A stretch of DNA of 64,000 bases from CBDBES01 sp965204465. Lineage in GTDB: Bacteria > Spirochaetota > Leptospiria > Turneriellales > CBDBES01. The notes under the pieces are model-generated. The model saw only the letters and a program-made list of their open reading frames with translations, was not told the origin of the DNA and did no database searches. Below, in pieces: positions 1 through 7,864 of the stretch. How positions within the stretch are numbered: the first letter of the stretch is position 1; every line of letters begins with the position of its first letter. The position numbers were made by a program, and so were the translations under genes. Location of the stretch: NCBI GenBank assembly GCA_965204465.1, contig OZ241995.1:1116001-1180000 (forward strand), written 5' to 3'.

Positions 1-2
1 GC

Positions 3-545
3 AATTGGTGCGATACCTCTTATTCTTTTTATGAAGGTACAAAGAATACATTTCATGAAATTTTTGATCAGATCAAAAAATTTCCCTCTCATCTAGTGGA
101 AATAACAGGCGGAGAACCTCTTCTACAGCAAAATGTATTCTTGTTTTTTCAATTTTTATATGAAAGAAAATATAAGATTCTTTTAGAAACATCGGGCGCA
201 AAAAGCATTTCAGAGGTACCTGAATTTGTGCATATTGTAATGGACATCAAGGCCCCTGGATCAGGAGAAGTAGAAAAGAATGATCATCAAAATCTCTATT
301 CTATCAAACCATCGGATGATCTGAAAATAGTGGTTTCTTCGGGAATGGATTTAAAATGGGCTGAAGAGATATGCATTCAACATAATGTCCATTCTATATT
401 AAATAAACCGCCTATTTTACAACCAGTATTTGAAAATATTTCCCTTAAAGAAATAGGGGAATTTATCAAATATAGCTCCGTTGCTTTTAGATTGGGGATG
501 CAAATGCATAAGTACATATATCCTGCCCATGCAAGAGGGGTTTAA
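3..545 (+). CDS. queE: 7-carboxy-7-deazaguanine synthase, 5' end outside window
   Basis: Radical SAM enzyme that converts 6-carboxytetrahydropterin to 7-carboxy-7-deazaguanine in queuosine/preQ0 synthesis. The open frame runs in from the window edge and begins NWCDTSYSFYEG, the segment carrying the third cluster cysteine in QueE proteins. EITGGEP follows, the GGEP-type SAM-binding motif of radical SAM enzymes. The first two cluster cysteines must lie upstream of base 1. The C-terminus (MQMHKYIYPAHARGV) looks complete. It lies 32 bp before queD and is followed by queC, the usual queuosine gene set, so an operon is likely. The family call is confident; the start is not visible. Confidence 0.9.
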   Translation, partial: NWCDTSYSFYEGTKNTFHEIFDQIKKFPSHLVEITGGEPLLQQNVFLFFQFLYERKYKILLETSGAKSISEVPEFVHIVMDIKAPGSGEVEKNDHQNLYSIKPSDDLKIVVSSGMDLKWAEEICIQHNVHSILNKPPILQPVFENISLKEIGEFIKYSSVAFRLGMQMHKYIYPAHARGV

Positions 546-577
546 TCGCTGATTCTACTGCATCATTAAAAGAGATC

Positions 578-928
578 ATGAAAATTGAAGTGGATTTTAG
601 ATTTGATTCAGGGCATTTTTTACCCTATGTTCCTACTGATCATAAATGCAAAAATATACATGGGCATACCTACTGGCTGACTGTCGTACTGAAAGGAGAA
701 ACCAACGAAAAAGGCTGGCTGATGGATTTTGCAGAAATAAAATCTCATGTGAATCCCATCATTCGCATAATCGACCATAAACTTTTGAATGCCATTCCAG
801 GACTGGAGAATCCTACGGTTGAGAATATATCAAAGTATCTGTATGAAAAAATTCATAAAAAGTTACCTTCTTTGGCTTACGTTACCGTAAAAGAGACCCC
901 CTTCTCCAGATGTACCTACCCTGGTTAA
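578..928 (+). CDS. queD: 6-carboxytetrahydropterin synthase
   Basis: Converts 7,8-dihydroneopterin triphosphate to 6-carboxytetrahydropterin, the substrate of QueE. The 116-residue length is normal. The zinc ligands are His13, His28 and His30 (SGH and the IHGH segment), Cys24 is the likely catalytic cysteine, the DHKLLN block carries the Asp-His pair, and Glu in VKETP matches the conserved substrate-binding glutamate. The ATG at 578 has an AGAGA-type ribosome site just upstream. It sits between queE and queC on the same strand with short gaps. Confidence 0.95.
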   Translation: MKIEVDFRFDSGHFLPYVPTDHKCKNIHGHTYWLTVVLKGETNEKGWLMDFAEIKSHVNPIIRIIDHKLLNAIPGLENPTVENISKYLYEKIHKKLPSLAYVTVKETPFSRCTYPG

Positions 929-965
929 AATTAATCAGTGTTGTATTTTATCTGTTCTATAGAAT

Positions 966-1682
966 ATGGATAAAGAAAGGCAGAATCCCAAACTACGATC
1001 CGGGAAAAAAGAAAAAGCTATTGTATTATTTTCAGGAGGAGTAGATTCTACTACATGTGTATATTGGGCTAAAAAAGAATTTTATGATCCTATTCTTTTA
1101 TCCATTGAATATGGGCAAAGGCATTCTTTAGAGTTACAATATGCTGAAAAATTGGTGGAACAGATAGGCCCCATAGAGCATATTATTTTACGATTGAATT
1201 TAAGAAGAATAGGAGGTTCTGCCCTTACGGATGAGAAAAGCGTTCCCAAAGGAGGATCTGATCTGGACAAAGAAGAGCATATCCCGATCACCTATGTTCC
1301 TGGACGCAATTTAATATTTCTTTCCCTTGCTTTCTCTGTGGCAGAGGCAAGAAAATGCCAGAATATATTCATCGGTGTGAATGCCCTGGATTATTCAGGC
1401 TATCCTGATTGCAGGGCCGAATTCATTGATCAATTTGAAAAAACAGTCAATGTAGGCACTAAAATGGGAGTAGAAGGCAAAAGAATTAAAATTCATACTC
1501 CATTAGTTAATATGAGCAAAGCCGAGATTATCCAGGCGGGAATTTCTATGGGGGTTCCTTATCAATATACATGGTCATGTTACGATCCCCAGGAGAGTAA
1601 ACCATGCGGTGACTGTGATTCATGCATATTGCGTAGAGAAGGATTTAAAAAGGCTGGAACAACAGACCCTGCTAGAATATAA
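966..1682 (+). CDS. queC: 7-cyano-7-deazaguanine synthase
   Basis: ATP-dependent enzyme that turns 7-carboxy-7-deazaguanine into preQ0. The PP-loop SGGVDS lies near residue 23, and TYVPGRN is the second conserved block. The zinc site is at the C-terminus: Cys in WSCYDP, then the cluster PCGDCDSC. Length 238 residues is usual. Third gene of the queE-queD-queC run, 37 bp after queD. The first ~14 residues are rich in charge and outside the family core, so a slightly later start is possible, but ATG 966 is the only good candidate before the PP-loop. Confidence 0.95.
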   Translation: MDKERQNPKLRSGKKEKAIVLFSGGVDSTTCVYWAKKEFYDPILLSIEYGQRHSLELQYAEKLVEQIGPIEHIILRLNLRRIGGSALTDEKSVPKGGSDLDKEEHIPITYVPGRNLIFLSLAFSVAEARKCQNIFIGVNALDYSGYPDCRAEFIDQFEKTVNVGTKMGVEGKRIKIHTPLVNMSKAEIIQAGISMGVPYQYTWSCYDPQESKPCGDCDSCILRREGFKKAGTTDPARI

Positions 1683-1751
1683 TTTCCCTTTCTATATACT
1701 ACTTTATGTCCTACTCATCCTTCTTTTTTATGCTATATCACTATGCATTCT

Positions 1752-2036
1752 CTACGATTTCTCGATTTTTACGCCACGCCAAAAAGCAATATATCCTTTA
1801 ATTTCAGCAGCAGCGGGTTTAGGATCCGGGTAATACCAAGCGGAGTCATCATTAATCTTACCATTGACTTTTAAAGAGAAGTAATTAGCGGTTCCTTTCC
1901 ACGGGCAAAAAGAATTTTTATTACTCTCGACCAGGTATTTCTTATTAACCGATTCGTTAGGGAAATAATGATTGCCTTCCACAACCACAGTATTCTCCGA
2001 TTCGGCAATTATTTCATCATTCCAAATAGCTTTCAT
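1752..2036 (-). CDS. DUF427 family protein
   Basis: Small (94-residue) protein with the DUF427 fold: MKAIWNDEIIAESENT at the start, then the characteristic block NHYFPNESV, FCPWKGTANYFSL and AWYYPDPKPAA. Function of the family is not established. The start is set at ATG 2036 because AGGAGG sits five bases upstream; an in-frame GTG six bases earlier overlaps that ribosome site and is unlikely. It overlaps the end of the preceding minus-strand gene by 20 bp and so is the last gene of a three-gene unit. Confidence 0.88.
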   Translation of the reverse strand: MKAIWNDEIIAESENTVVVEGNHYFPNESVNKKYLVESNKNSFCPWKGTANYFSLKVNGKINDDSAWYYPDPKPAAAEIKGYIAFWRGVKIEKS

Positions 2037-2388
2037 ATTCACCTCCTATCAAATATACAAAAATATTTTTTTTATTGGCAAAAATTATTTCCTTTCTACT
2101 TCTCCAGCTTTTATCTTTATCTGTTCCAATTTTTGAAAGAATTTCAATTTTAGAGTCACTCAGTAACTTAAAACTTTCAGGTCTATTATCGGAGTTATCT
2201 TTTTTGATATCTACTTCAATCCACTGGTATTTCTTATATTTCTCTATTTCATTTAATTGTCTAAAGGGAATAGGATAAATTCTTCTCCATTCTCCTTTTT
2301 CATTAATTCCGGCAGTACATACCAATTCAAAATATTTTGTAGATAAAGTAGGATAAGTTTTTACCAATACAAATACTTTTTCTTTCAT
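2017..2388 (-). CDS. Hypothetical protein coupled to DUF488 gene
   Basis: A 123-residue soluble protein beginning MKEKVFVLVKTYPTLSTKYF, with conserved-looking GEWRRIYPIPFR and KSWRSRKEI blocks. I do not recognise a named family, but proteins of this look occur next to DUF488 genes in mobile or defence regions (from memory, unverified). The ATG at 2388 overlaps the TGA of the upstream DUF488 gene in an ATGA junction, which argues for translational coupling and for this start rather than one 63 bases earlier. Its 3' end overlaps the DUF427 gene. Confidence 0.65.
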   Translation of the reverse strand: MKEKVFVLVKTYPTLSTKYFELVCTAGINEKGEWRRIYPIPFRQLNEIEKYKKYQWIEVDIKKDNSDNRPESFKLLSDSKIEILSKIGTDKDKSWRSRKEIIFANKKNIFVYLIGGEYESYLE

Positions 2389-3269
2389 AAATGCTCCACT
2401 TTCAGGCCATAATATGATTCCATGGCATTTGATAACGTGGAGCGATGGCAAAAATGATGGTCATTCTCAAAACAGGTAAGAGCGATTCTTTTATTCTCTT
2501 TAAACGTAGTATGAATTAAATCAAATTTATCCTTTTTTTTTAAAACATTTTTTTTATACCTTGAAAATAACTCTTCATAACTTTTTTTGTTAACCAGGTT
2601 ATTTCTCAACTGACGATCAATACCAAGTTCAGGAATATGAATATATTCTTTATTGAGATCATTACAGTATCCTTCAAGTGTTTTTTTTGAAAACCCATAT
2701 TTCATGCTCACAGGGTTTCTTCTAACATCACATAGTAATGAAATATTGTTTTCTATTAATAGGTTTAGATATTCATCGATGCTTCGATTTTCATAGCCTA
2801 TAGAAAACAAAGTCTCTTCACTTTTCGAATCGATCTTCATTTTTGCATCATCAACCAATTTTTTTTCTTCTGCATCTAGATTTCTCTTAATGTTGATGGC
2901 CATATAGGGGTAAGATTGATAAACCCTGGAAATAAGATAGGATGTACTATGAATATTTTCTTCTTTAAATATTTTTAAAATAATACTTTGATCTTTTGCT
3001 TTTAATTGATCAAAATAATTTATATTCGTTTTTTTAAGGACCCATTTATTCTTTTCATTTTCTAATAAATGGTAAAAATCACTAAGTAAGGTCATGTCTT
3101 TATTTGCTTGGAATGAAAAACAGCCATACTTATAGGGGATAAAATCAAAAAGTGGTTTTTCTTGAATTTGGCAAATTAAAAAAAGTACCTTCTGAAAATT
3201 TAATTTTCCCAAATTTTTTTTTCTAGTTTTTTCCAATATTGACAAGAGTAATTTTCTGCGATAATACAT
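2385..3269 (-). CDS. DUF488 domain protein with N-terminal helical domain
   Basis: A 294-residue two-domain protein. Residues ~1-100 (LLLSILEK, KLNFQKVLFLICQ, FIPYKYGCFSFQ) look like the YwgA/Panacea-type helical domain sometimes found before DUF488. Residues ~150-294 form a DUF488 domain: TLFSIGYENRSIDEYLNLL, DVRRNPVSMKYGFSK, IPELGI and ALTCFENDHHFCHRS. DUF488 proteins are proposed nucleic-acid-linked enzymes, and the N3-type subclade has been associated with prokaryotic conflict systems; the exact activity is unknown. First gene of a minus-strand trio with ATGA coupling to the next. Confidence 0.75.
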   Translation of the reverse strand: MYYRRKLLLSILEKTRKKNLGKLNFQKVLFLICQIQEKPLFDFIPYKYGCFSFQANKDMTLLSDFYHLLENEKNKWVLKKTNINYFDQLKAKDQSIILKIFKEENIHSTSYLISRVYQSYPYMAINIKRNLDAEEKKLVDDAKMKIDSKSEETLFSIGYENRSIDEYLNLLIENNISLLCDVRRNPVSMKYGFSKKTLEGYCNDLNKEYIHIPELGIDRQLRNNLVNKKSYEELFSRYKKNVLKKKDKFDLIHTTFKENKRIALTCFENDHHFCHRSTLSNAMESYYGLKVEHL

Positions 3270-3452
3270 CCAGATTTCTATCCGTTTTCTAAAGCTCTTA
3301 AATTCCCTAACAGTCCGAGGTAAAAGACTTTCGTCTCTATTTCTAATACTTCAAAATACTTAAAGGCACTTTGGTATTACATGTCTCATTTTGGGTCAGT
3401 CTTGCGACTATGAATATTATTATTGCCTTTTACCTCAATAATAAAATAGTAT

Positions 3453-3745
3453 TTATTCATTATCATTTCGCATTTCTTTTTTACAATTCCAGTATAATTG
3501 GCCTATTTCTCAATCTTCTATCATGAGTGTACTTCTTTATTTGCATCATCAATAAAACGATAACTAAACTTATATGGCAATTTTTTTACAATTTTAATTT
3601 CCCTTTGCATTTCTTCAAATAACTTTAATTGTTTATTTTCATCTTTTATTGCATTTAATTTTACTTGATCCCATTCCTTCTCGTCATTTTTTATTATCAT
3701 GTCAAGAATCTTTTGGGCTTGAATTAATAATAACCCTTCCTGAAA
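3453..3745 (-). pseudogene. Decayed fragment of a conserved hypothetical gene
   Basis: Too broken for a single ORF. The minus strand reads through residues including QKILDMIIKNDEKEWDQVK and LPYKFSYRFIDD up to a TGA at 3523-3521. Shifting one frame continues with MIED-stop-EIGQLYWNC and ends at 3453. Restoring the frame and changing the internal TGA to TGG would give MIEDWEIGQLYWNC, a block I recall from the C-terminus of a widespread uncharacterised family (unverified). At least one frameshift and one nonsense change make it a remnant. The rest of 3270-3790 shows no gene. Confidence 0.5.
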
Positions 3746-3789
3746 TTACATGATCTTTACGATTTAGAAAGTAATAAACTTACTTCTTG

Positions 3790-4092
3790 TTCACCTAAAG
3801 GGCACTGCGCTGGCAGTTGCACTGCTAGCTTAGCATTTCTTTTCACCCAAGGGCACTGCGCTGGCAGTTGCACTGCTAGCTTAGCATTTCTTTTCACCCA
3901 AGGGCACTGCGCTGGCAGTTATACTGCTAGCTTAGCATTTCTTTTCACCCAAGGGCACTGCGCTAGCAGTTGTACTGCCAGCTTAGCATTTCTTTTCACC
4001 CAAGGGCACTGCGCTAGCAGTTGCACTGCTAGCTTAGCATTTCTTTTCACCCAAGGGCACTGCGCTAGCAGTTGCACTGCTAGCTTAGCATT
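3790..4092 (+). repeat. 51-bp tandem repeat array 1 (six units)
   Basis: Six head-to-tail units spaced exactly 51 bp, with GGGCACTGCG at 3800, 3851, 3902, 3953, 4004 and 4055. The last unit is cut after CTTAGCATT. Each unit contains a hairpin with 8-bp arms of the type GCTAGCAG / CTGCTAGC around a five-base loop (TTGCA, TTGTA or TTATA). The array lies immediately upstream of the first phage-remnant gene. The 51-bp period is 17 codons, so the minus strand is open across the array, but this is a by-product of the repeat. Confidence 0.95.
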
Positions 4093-4116
4093 CTATTCTC
4101 TTACTAACCTCTCTCT

Positions 4117-4341
4117 GTGTCATTCACCAGAGAAGAAATAGACGAATTCTACAATACATTCAAAGAAGCCTATCTGGCTCTAGCCAGCGGAGTAAAATCC
4201 TATACGATAAACACAGGAACCAGTAGCAGGTCCGTAAGCAGAGCAGATTTACCAGAAATAAAAAAGGAAATGATGTACTGGTCTAAAATGCGCAATCCGT
4301 CAGGTGACATAGAAACCATTCAGATAGAACCCAAACTATAA
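4117..4341 (+). CDS. gpW/DUF6148-like phage head-tail joining protein, copy 1
   Basis: A 74-residue protein starting at GTG 4117. It has the pattern of small lambda gpW-like or DUF6148 proteins: a helix (REEIDEFYNTFKEAYLALAS), a beta hairpin (KSYTINTGTSSRSVSR), then a helix (LPEIKKEMMYWSKM). In lambda-type phages this protein closes the filled head and lies between the large terminase and portal genes. Here it is followed by a portal N-terminus, as expected, but the terminase is missing upstream. Nearly identical copies lie at 6723 and 10385. The family call rests on the pattern only. Confidence 0.55.
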   Translation: MSFTREEIDEFYNTFKEAYLALASGVKSYTINTGTSSRSVSRADLPEIKKEMMYWSKMRNPSGDIETIQIEPKL

Positions 4342-4910
4342 TGATCATTACGCATATAAAGACATACTGGAATAGATTAAGGAATATAGTAACAGGATAT
4401 TATGACGCAGGACGCCGTGACATACCCTCTGTAAAGTCATGGCAACCCAAACTATTGACCGCAGATGAAGAATACATCAAAGACTATGATCTCATAAGAG
4501 CAAGAAGTAGGGACTTAGTGCGTAACAACCATCTGAATGTAAATAAGATCAAGGGCCAGTTATTTAGTTTTTTGCGATCAGAGGACAAGAATATGGCTGG
4601 TTATATGTCCTTTCCTGTTCAATACACACAGGAATATTATAAGCAGCTTACGGTAGAGACATTGATCAAATCCAAAGACAGGCATGGTTTTTATCGCTAT
4701 GAGTACAAAAAAGTAAGAGACAGGAATGAGGTTTTAGATTGTACAGTATATGCAAGAGCCGCATCGATCCACCTGGGAGTCGATCATTTTACAGACCTTC
4801 AGTGGGACTATCTTAAAAAGAAAATCTTAGAAAGTAAAACAGGATCCCTATATCATAAAAGACAAAGTTCTGCACGTGTTCAGGTCATCTCTGAAGGGAT
4901 TGACGTATAA
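4341..4910 (+). CDS. Chimera of phage portal N-terminus and terminase C-terminus, copy 1
   Basis: A 189-residue ORF whose ATG overlaps the preceding stop (TAATG). Residues ~1-66 resemble the start of lambda-family portal proteins (GYYDAGRRD, then IRARSRDLVRNN). From about residue 67 the sequence switches to the C-terminus of a lambda-type large terminase (YMSFPVQYTQEYYKQLT, then RNEVLDCTVYARAASIHLGV). The normal phage order is terminase, gpW, portal, so the fusion joins the portal back to the terminase. It is what an excision or tandem-duplication junction would leave. Neither activity should remain. Of three copies, only this one is an uninterrupted frame. Confidence 0.7.
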   Translation: MIITHIKTYWNRLRNIVTGYYDAGRRDIPSVKSWQPKLLTADEEYIKDYDLIRARSRDLVRNNHLNVNKIKGQLFSFLRSEDKNMAGYMSFPVQYTQEYYKQLTVETLIKSKDRHGFYRYEYKKVRDRNEVLDCTVYARAASIHLGVDHFTDLQWDYLKKKILESKTGSLYHKRQSSARVQVISEGIDV

Positions 4911-5112
4911 CAGACAAAGAGTCATAAAACAGGCAAAACCATTGATTTTCTGGAAAAAAATCCTCACCAATTGGCACCAGATCAATTCTTTTTTGCATTA
5001 AGGTATAACTGGGTTAGAACGAAAACAGAATGCGACACAGGGATTTTTTATTTTTTTATTAACCATCATATGTATTTATTGAAGGTGTAGGAAGTTTTTT
5101 TAAATTTTTTTG

Positions 5113-5238
5113 TTGACAGAATATCAAATAATAATCATTGACTTGGATTAGACAAGCTAGCCCTAAAATTAATAAGGCTTTTGTCTTACTCTAATATCAA
5201 ATAAACAAAAAGCAACAGAGTTCAGGAGGATAGTTTTT
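5113..5238 (+). promoter_or_regulatory. Shared upstream leader of lipoprotein gene 1
   Basis: The same ~125-bp block precedes four genes (start coordinates 5239, 7865, 11620, 16418). It holds TTGACA at 5113, the AT-rich word AATAATAATCATT at 5127-5139, one copy of a leader unit (AATAAGGCTTTTGTCTTACT...) and an AGGAGG ribosome site ending nine bases before the ATG. I could not place a convincing -10 box at proper spacing from either TTGACA or the nearby TTGACT. The region 4911-5112 is also conserved among the three phage-linked copies and holds no gene. Confidence 0.45.
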
Positions 5239-6348
5239 ATGAACAATAGTAAAAAATTTATGCCCCAAAAGTGGTTGATCATATTTTTGATGCCGTTCAC
5301 TCTTTTGAGGCTTGGTTGTAGCGCTGACTCAGCTAAATCTACGGAAAGTCCAATTAATCTGGCTCCTCCGGTTCATGAGACCATACAGGTCACCTCTCCT
5401 CCCGACGGTAGTTCCTTTGCAAAGGGAGAGAATATCGTCTTTAAATTGCAGAAAAAAGATGACAGGGATATTCGAGGGTTGAATGTTTATTTAGATGATA
5501 AAAAGGTAGATGTTAGGCATGGTGAGATGTTACCTGAAGTTTCACCAGGTGAGCATAAACTAAGGTTGGCCATAAACAACAAAACGTTAGATGAGGTGAA
5601 TTTTACTGTAAAGAAATTGCCTGATGAATCAATGGAATATACGTTCAAATTCAAATTCAGTTACTTAAGAAGGCCATTCGATAATCTAAACTATCATCTG
5701 TTTCCAAGTGCCTGCTTACCTAGAGAAGGTATTCAAACGAGGCTCACAAAGCAAGATGATTCCGAATGGAAAGACTTTTTACCCAATATATTCACCATGA
5801 GCAAGGAATGGAATGCCTTAACTGCTTCCTGGCAAGAGGGATGGAAAAAATATAGGCACCCTCCCTGTCTCTTGAATAGGGATAAGGCGCATGCAAATGA
5901 AGTCTTTATTGATTTCCATATAAAGGCAAACAGAAACAAGCATCTTTCTAAACCAATACGAATCAATTTTGAATATGACAGAGCATCGCTTCGTCTTAGA
6001 ACCAGGCTTTTGATCCGTTCTATTTCAGAAATGCGAGAAATTCTGGGTATTAGGGACAGTATACCCAGAAGCTATCGCATAGATTTCTCAAAAAAGAGCA
6101 TTCTGATTCTAAATGGTGTGCGTCTTGCCGCCACATCCGCGTTCTCGGGTTGTAATATAGTTTCTATCTATGACAACCTTGCTGCTATTTACGAATGGAA
6201 TAATAAACTATACGTTATGACAAAGGCCGTAAAAGAAGAAGTATTATATGGCGTAGGCTTTTGTTTTGCAATGCTCGAAGGCTTCCATACCATCCTCATT
6301 CTTGATTACGCCAAAGACCTTCCTGTAGAGTTTATAGAGATTCCGTAG
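5239..6348 (+). CDS. Exported lipoprotein with Ig-like domain, paralog 1
   Basis: 369 residues. The signal peptide (residues 1-26) ends in a lipobox with lipidated Cys27 (LLRLGC). Residues ~48-115 resemble a bacterial Ig-like domain (TSPPDGSSFAKGENIVF, then NVYLDDKKV, then PGEHKLRL). Residues ~125-369 form a family-specific domain with conserved cysteines (PSACLP, PPCLLN). It ends in a beta-rich part (YRIDFSKKSILIL, YEWNNKLYVMTKA, LDYAKDLPVEFIEIP) that recalls the PrcB C-terminal domain of the Treponema dentilisin complex; this is a weak, pattern-level resemblance. AGGAGG supports the ATG. Paralogs at 7865, 8987 and 16418. Likely anchored in a membrane facing the periplasm or the surface. Confidence 0.75.
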   Translation: MNNSKKFMPQKWLIIFLMPFTLLRLGCSADSAKSTESPINLAPPVHETIQVTSPPDGSSFAKGENIVFKLQKKDDRDIRGLNVYLDDKKVDVRHGEMLPEVSPGEHKLRLAINNKTLDEVNFTVKKLPDESMEYTFKFKFSYLRRPFDNLNYHLFPSACLPREGIQTRLTKQDDSEWKDFLPNIFTMSKEWNALTASWQEGWKKYRHPPCLLNRDKAHANEVFIDFHIKANRNKHLSKPIRINFEYDRASLRLRTRLLIRSISEMREILGIRDSIPRSYRIDFSKKSILILNGVRLAATSAFSGCNIVSIYDNLAAIYEWNNKLYVMTKAVKEEVLYGVGFCFAMLEGFHTILILDYAKDLPVEFIEIP

Positions 6349-6393
6349 TCTGTATTTCTCTGGAAAAGCCTACCATTGTATTTTGATCAAAGA

Positions 6394-6415
6394 CAAGCCT
6401 AAAAATAGTGGCTTG
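6394..6415 (+). repeat. Inverted repeat after lipoprotein gene 1
   Basis: CAAGCC and GGCTTG flank a ten-base A-rich loop, 45 bases past the stop. The same hairpin follows the other three paralogs at 8955, 10083 and 17502. It has no T-run, so it is more likely an mRNA 3'-end or stability element than a classical terminator. Confidence 0.6.
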
Positions 6416-6445
6416 GCAAGAGAGGATGATCCTGATCACCCCTTG

Positions 6446-6703
6446 TTCACCCAAAGGGCACTGCACTGGCGGTTATACTGCCAGCTTAGCATTTCTTTTC
6501 ACCCAGAGGGCACTGCGCTGGCAGTTGCACTGCTAGCTTAGCATTTCTTTTCACCCAAGGGCACTGCGCTGGCAGTTGCACTGCTAGCTTAGCATTTCTT
6601 TTCACCCAAGGGCACTGCGCTGGCAGTTGCACTGCTAGCTTAGCATTTCTTTTCACCCAAGGGCACTGCGCTAGCAGTTGCACTGCTAGCTTAGCATTTC
6701 TTT
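6446..6703 (+). repeat. 51-bp tandem repeat array 2 (five units)
   Basis: Units at 6456, 6508, 6559, 6610 and 6661. The first unit is distinct (CTTGTTCACCC entry, CACTGCACT instead of CACTGCGCT, loop TTATA). The array starts just after the 3' hairpin of lipoprotein gene 1 and ends 20 bp before the second gpW-like gene. Confidence 0.95.
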
Positions 6704-6722
6704 CTCTTACTAACCTCTCTCT

Positions 6723-6947
6723 GTGTCATTCACCAGAGAAGAAATAGACGAATTCTACAATACATTCAAAGAAGCCTATCTGGCCTTAGCCAGCGGAGTA
6801 AAATCCTATACCATAAACACAGGAACCAGTAGCAGATCCGTAAACAGAGCGGATCTTCCAGAAATAAAAAAGGAAATGATGTACTGGTCTAAAATGCGCA
6901 ATCCGTCAGGTGACATAGAAGCCATTCAGATAGAACCCAAACTATAA
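6723..6947 (+). CDS. gpW/DUF6148-like phage protein, copy 2
   Basis: 74 residues, GTG start, differing from the 4117 copy by only two substitutions (Asn for Ser near residue 41, Ala for Thr near residue 67). Same flanks: a 51-bp array ending upstream and a portal-terminase remnant overlapping by TAATG downstream. The near identity including silent sites points to recent duplication of the whole block. Confidence 0.55.
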   Translation: MSFTREEIDEFYNTFKEAYLALASGVKSYTINTGTSSRSVNRADLPEIKKEMMYWSKMRNPSGDIEAIQIEPKL

Positions 6948-7518
6948 TGATCATTGCACATAAAATAAAGACATACTGGAATAGATTAAGGAATATAGTA
7001 ACAGGATATTATGACGCAGGGCGTCGTGACTACCCTCTGTAAAATCATGGCAACCAAAACTATTGACCGCAGATGAAGAATACATAAAAGACTATGATCT
7101 CATAAGAGCAAGAAGCAGGGACTTAGTGCGTAACAACCATCTGAATGTAAATAAGATCAAGGGCCAGTTATTTAGTTTTTTGCGATCAGAGGACAAGAAT
7201 ATGGCTGGTTATATGTCCTTTCCTGTTCAATACACACAGGAATATTATAAGCAGCTTACAGCAGAGACATTGATCAAATCCAAAGACAGGCATGGTTTCT
7301 ATCGCTATGAGTACAAAAAAGTAAGAGACAGGAATGAGGTTTTAGATTGTACAGTATATGCAAGAGCCGCATCGATCCACCTGGGAGTCGATTATTTTAC
7401 AGACCTTCAGTGGGACTATCTTAAAAAGAAAATCTTAGAAAGTAAAACAGGATCCCTATATCATGAAAGACAAAGTTCTGCACGTGTTCAGGTCATCTCT
7501 GAAGGGATTGACGTATAA
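6947..7518 (+). pseudogene. Portal-terminase chimera, copy 2, frameshifted
   Basis: Same chimera as at 4341. The reading frame breaks after GYYDAGRRDYPL at a TAA (7040-7042), because this copy has one base fewer after GRRD than copy 1. The remainder is open from 7063 to 7518 (TADEEYIKDYDLIRARSRD through the terminase-type end). One substitution, Tyr for His in GVDYF, separates it from copy 1 near the end. Bases 7519-7738 repeat the noncoding sequence after copy 1. Confidence 0.75.
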
Positions 7519-7738
7519 CAGACAAAGAGTCATAAAACAGGCAAAACCATTGATTTTCTGGAAAAAAATCCTCACCAATTGGCACCAGATCAATTCTTTT
7601 TTGCATTAAGGTAACTGGGTTAGAACGAAAACAGAATGCGACACAGGGATTTTTTATTTTTTTATTAACCATCATATGTATTTATTGAAGGTGTAGGAAA
7701 TTTTTTTTAATTTTTTTTACTTTTTTTAAATTTTTTTG

Positions 7739-7864
7739 TTGACAGAATATCAAATAATAATCATTGACTTGGAAAAGACAGGCTAGCCCTAAAATTAATA
7801 AGGCTTTTGTCTTACTCTAATAGCAAATAAATAAAAAGCAACAGAGTTCAGGAGGATAGTTTTT
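7739..7864 (+). promoter_or_regulatory. Shared upstream leader of lipoprotein gene 2
   Basis: Equivalent of the block at 5113: TTGACA at 7739, AATAATAATCATT at 7753-7765, a single leader unit and AGGAGG before ATG 7865. An extra T/A-rich insertion lies just upstream compared with copy 1. Confidence 0.45.

Noticed and set aside
3790..4092. CRISPR array
   Set aside because: Units are contiguous 51-bp tandem repeats without unique spacers, and no cas genes lie nearby.
5113..5170. Canonical sigma-70 promoter from TTGACA or TTGACT before lipoprotein gene 1
   Set aside because: No -10 hexamer at 16-18 bp spacing from either. Kept only as a conserved leader of uncertain mechanism.
6486..6683. Minus-strand ORF of 17-residue repeats (QLPAQCPWVKRNAKLAV) across a 51-bp array; same at 15642-15827
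   Set aside because: The 51-bp unit is a multiple of three, so any frame without a stop stays open. There is no start context, the arrays vary and break, and the sequence is explained by the hairpin.
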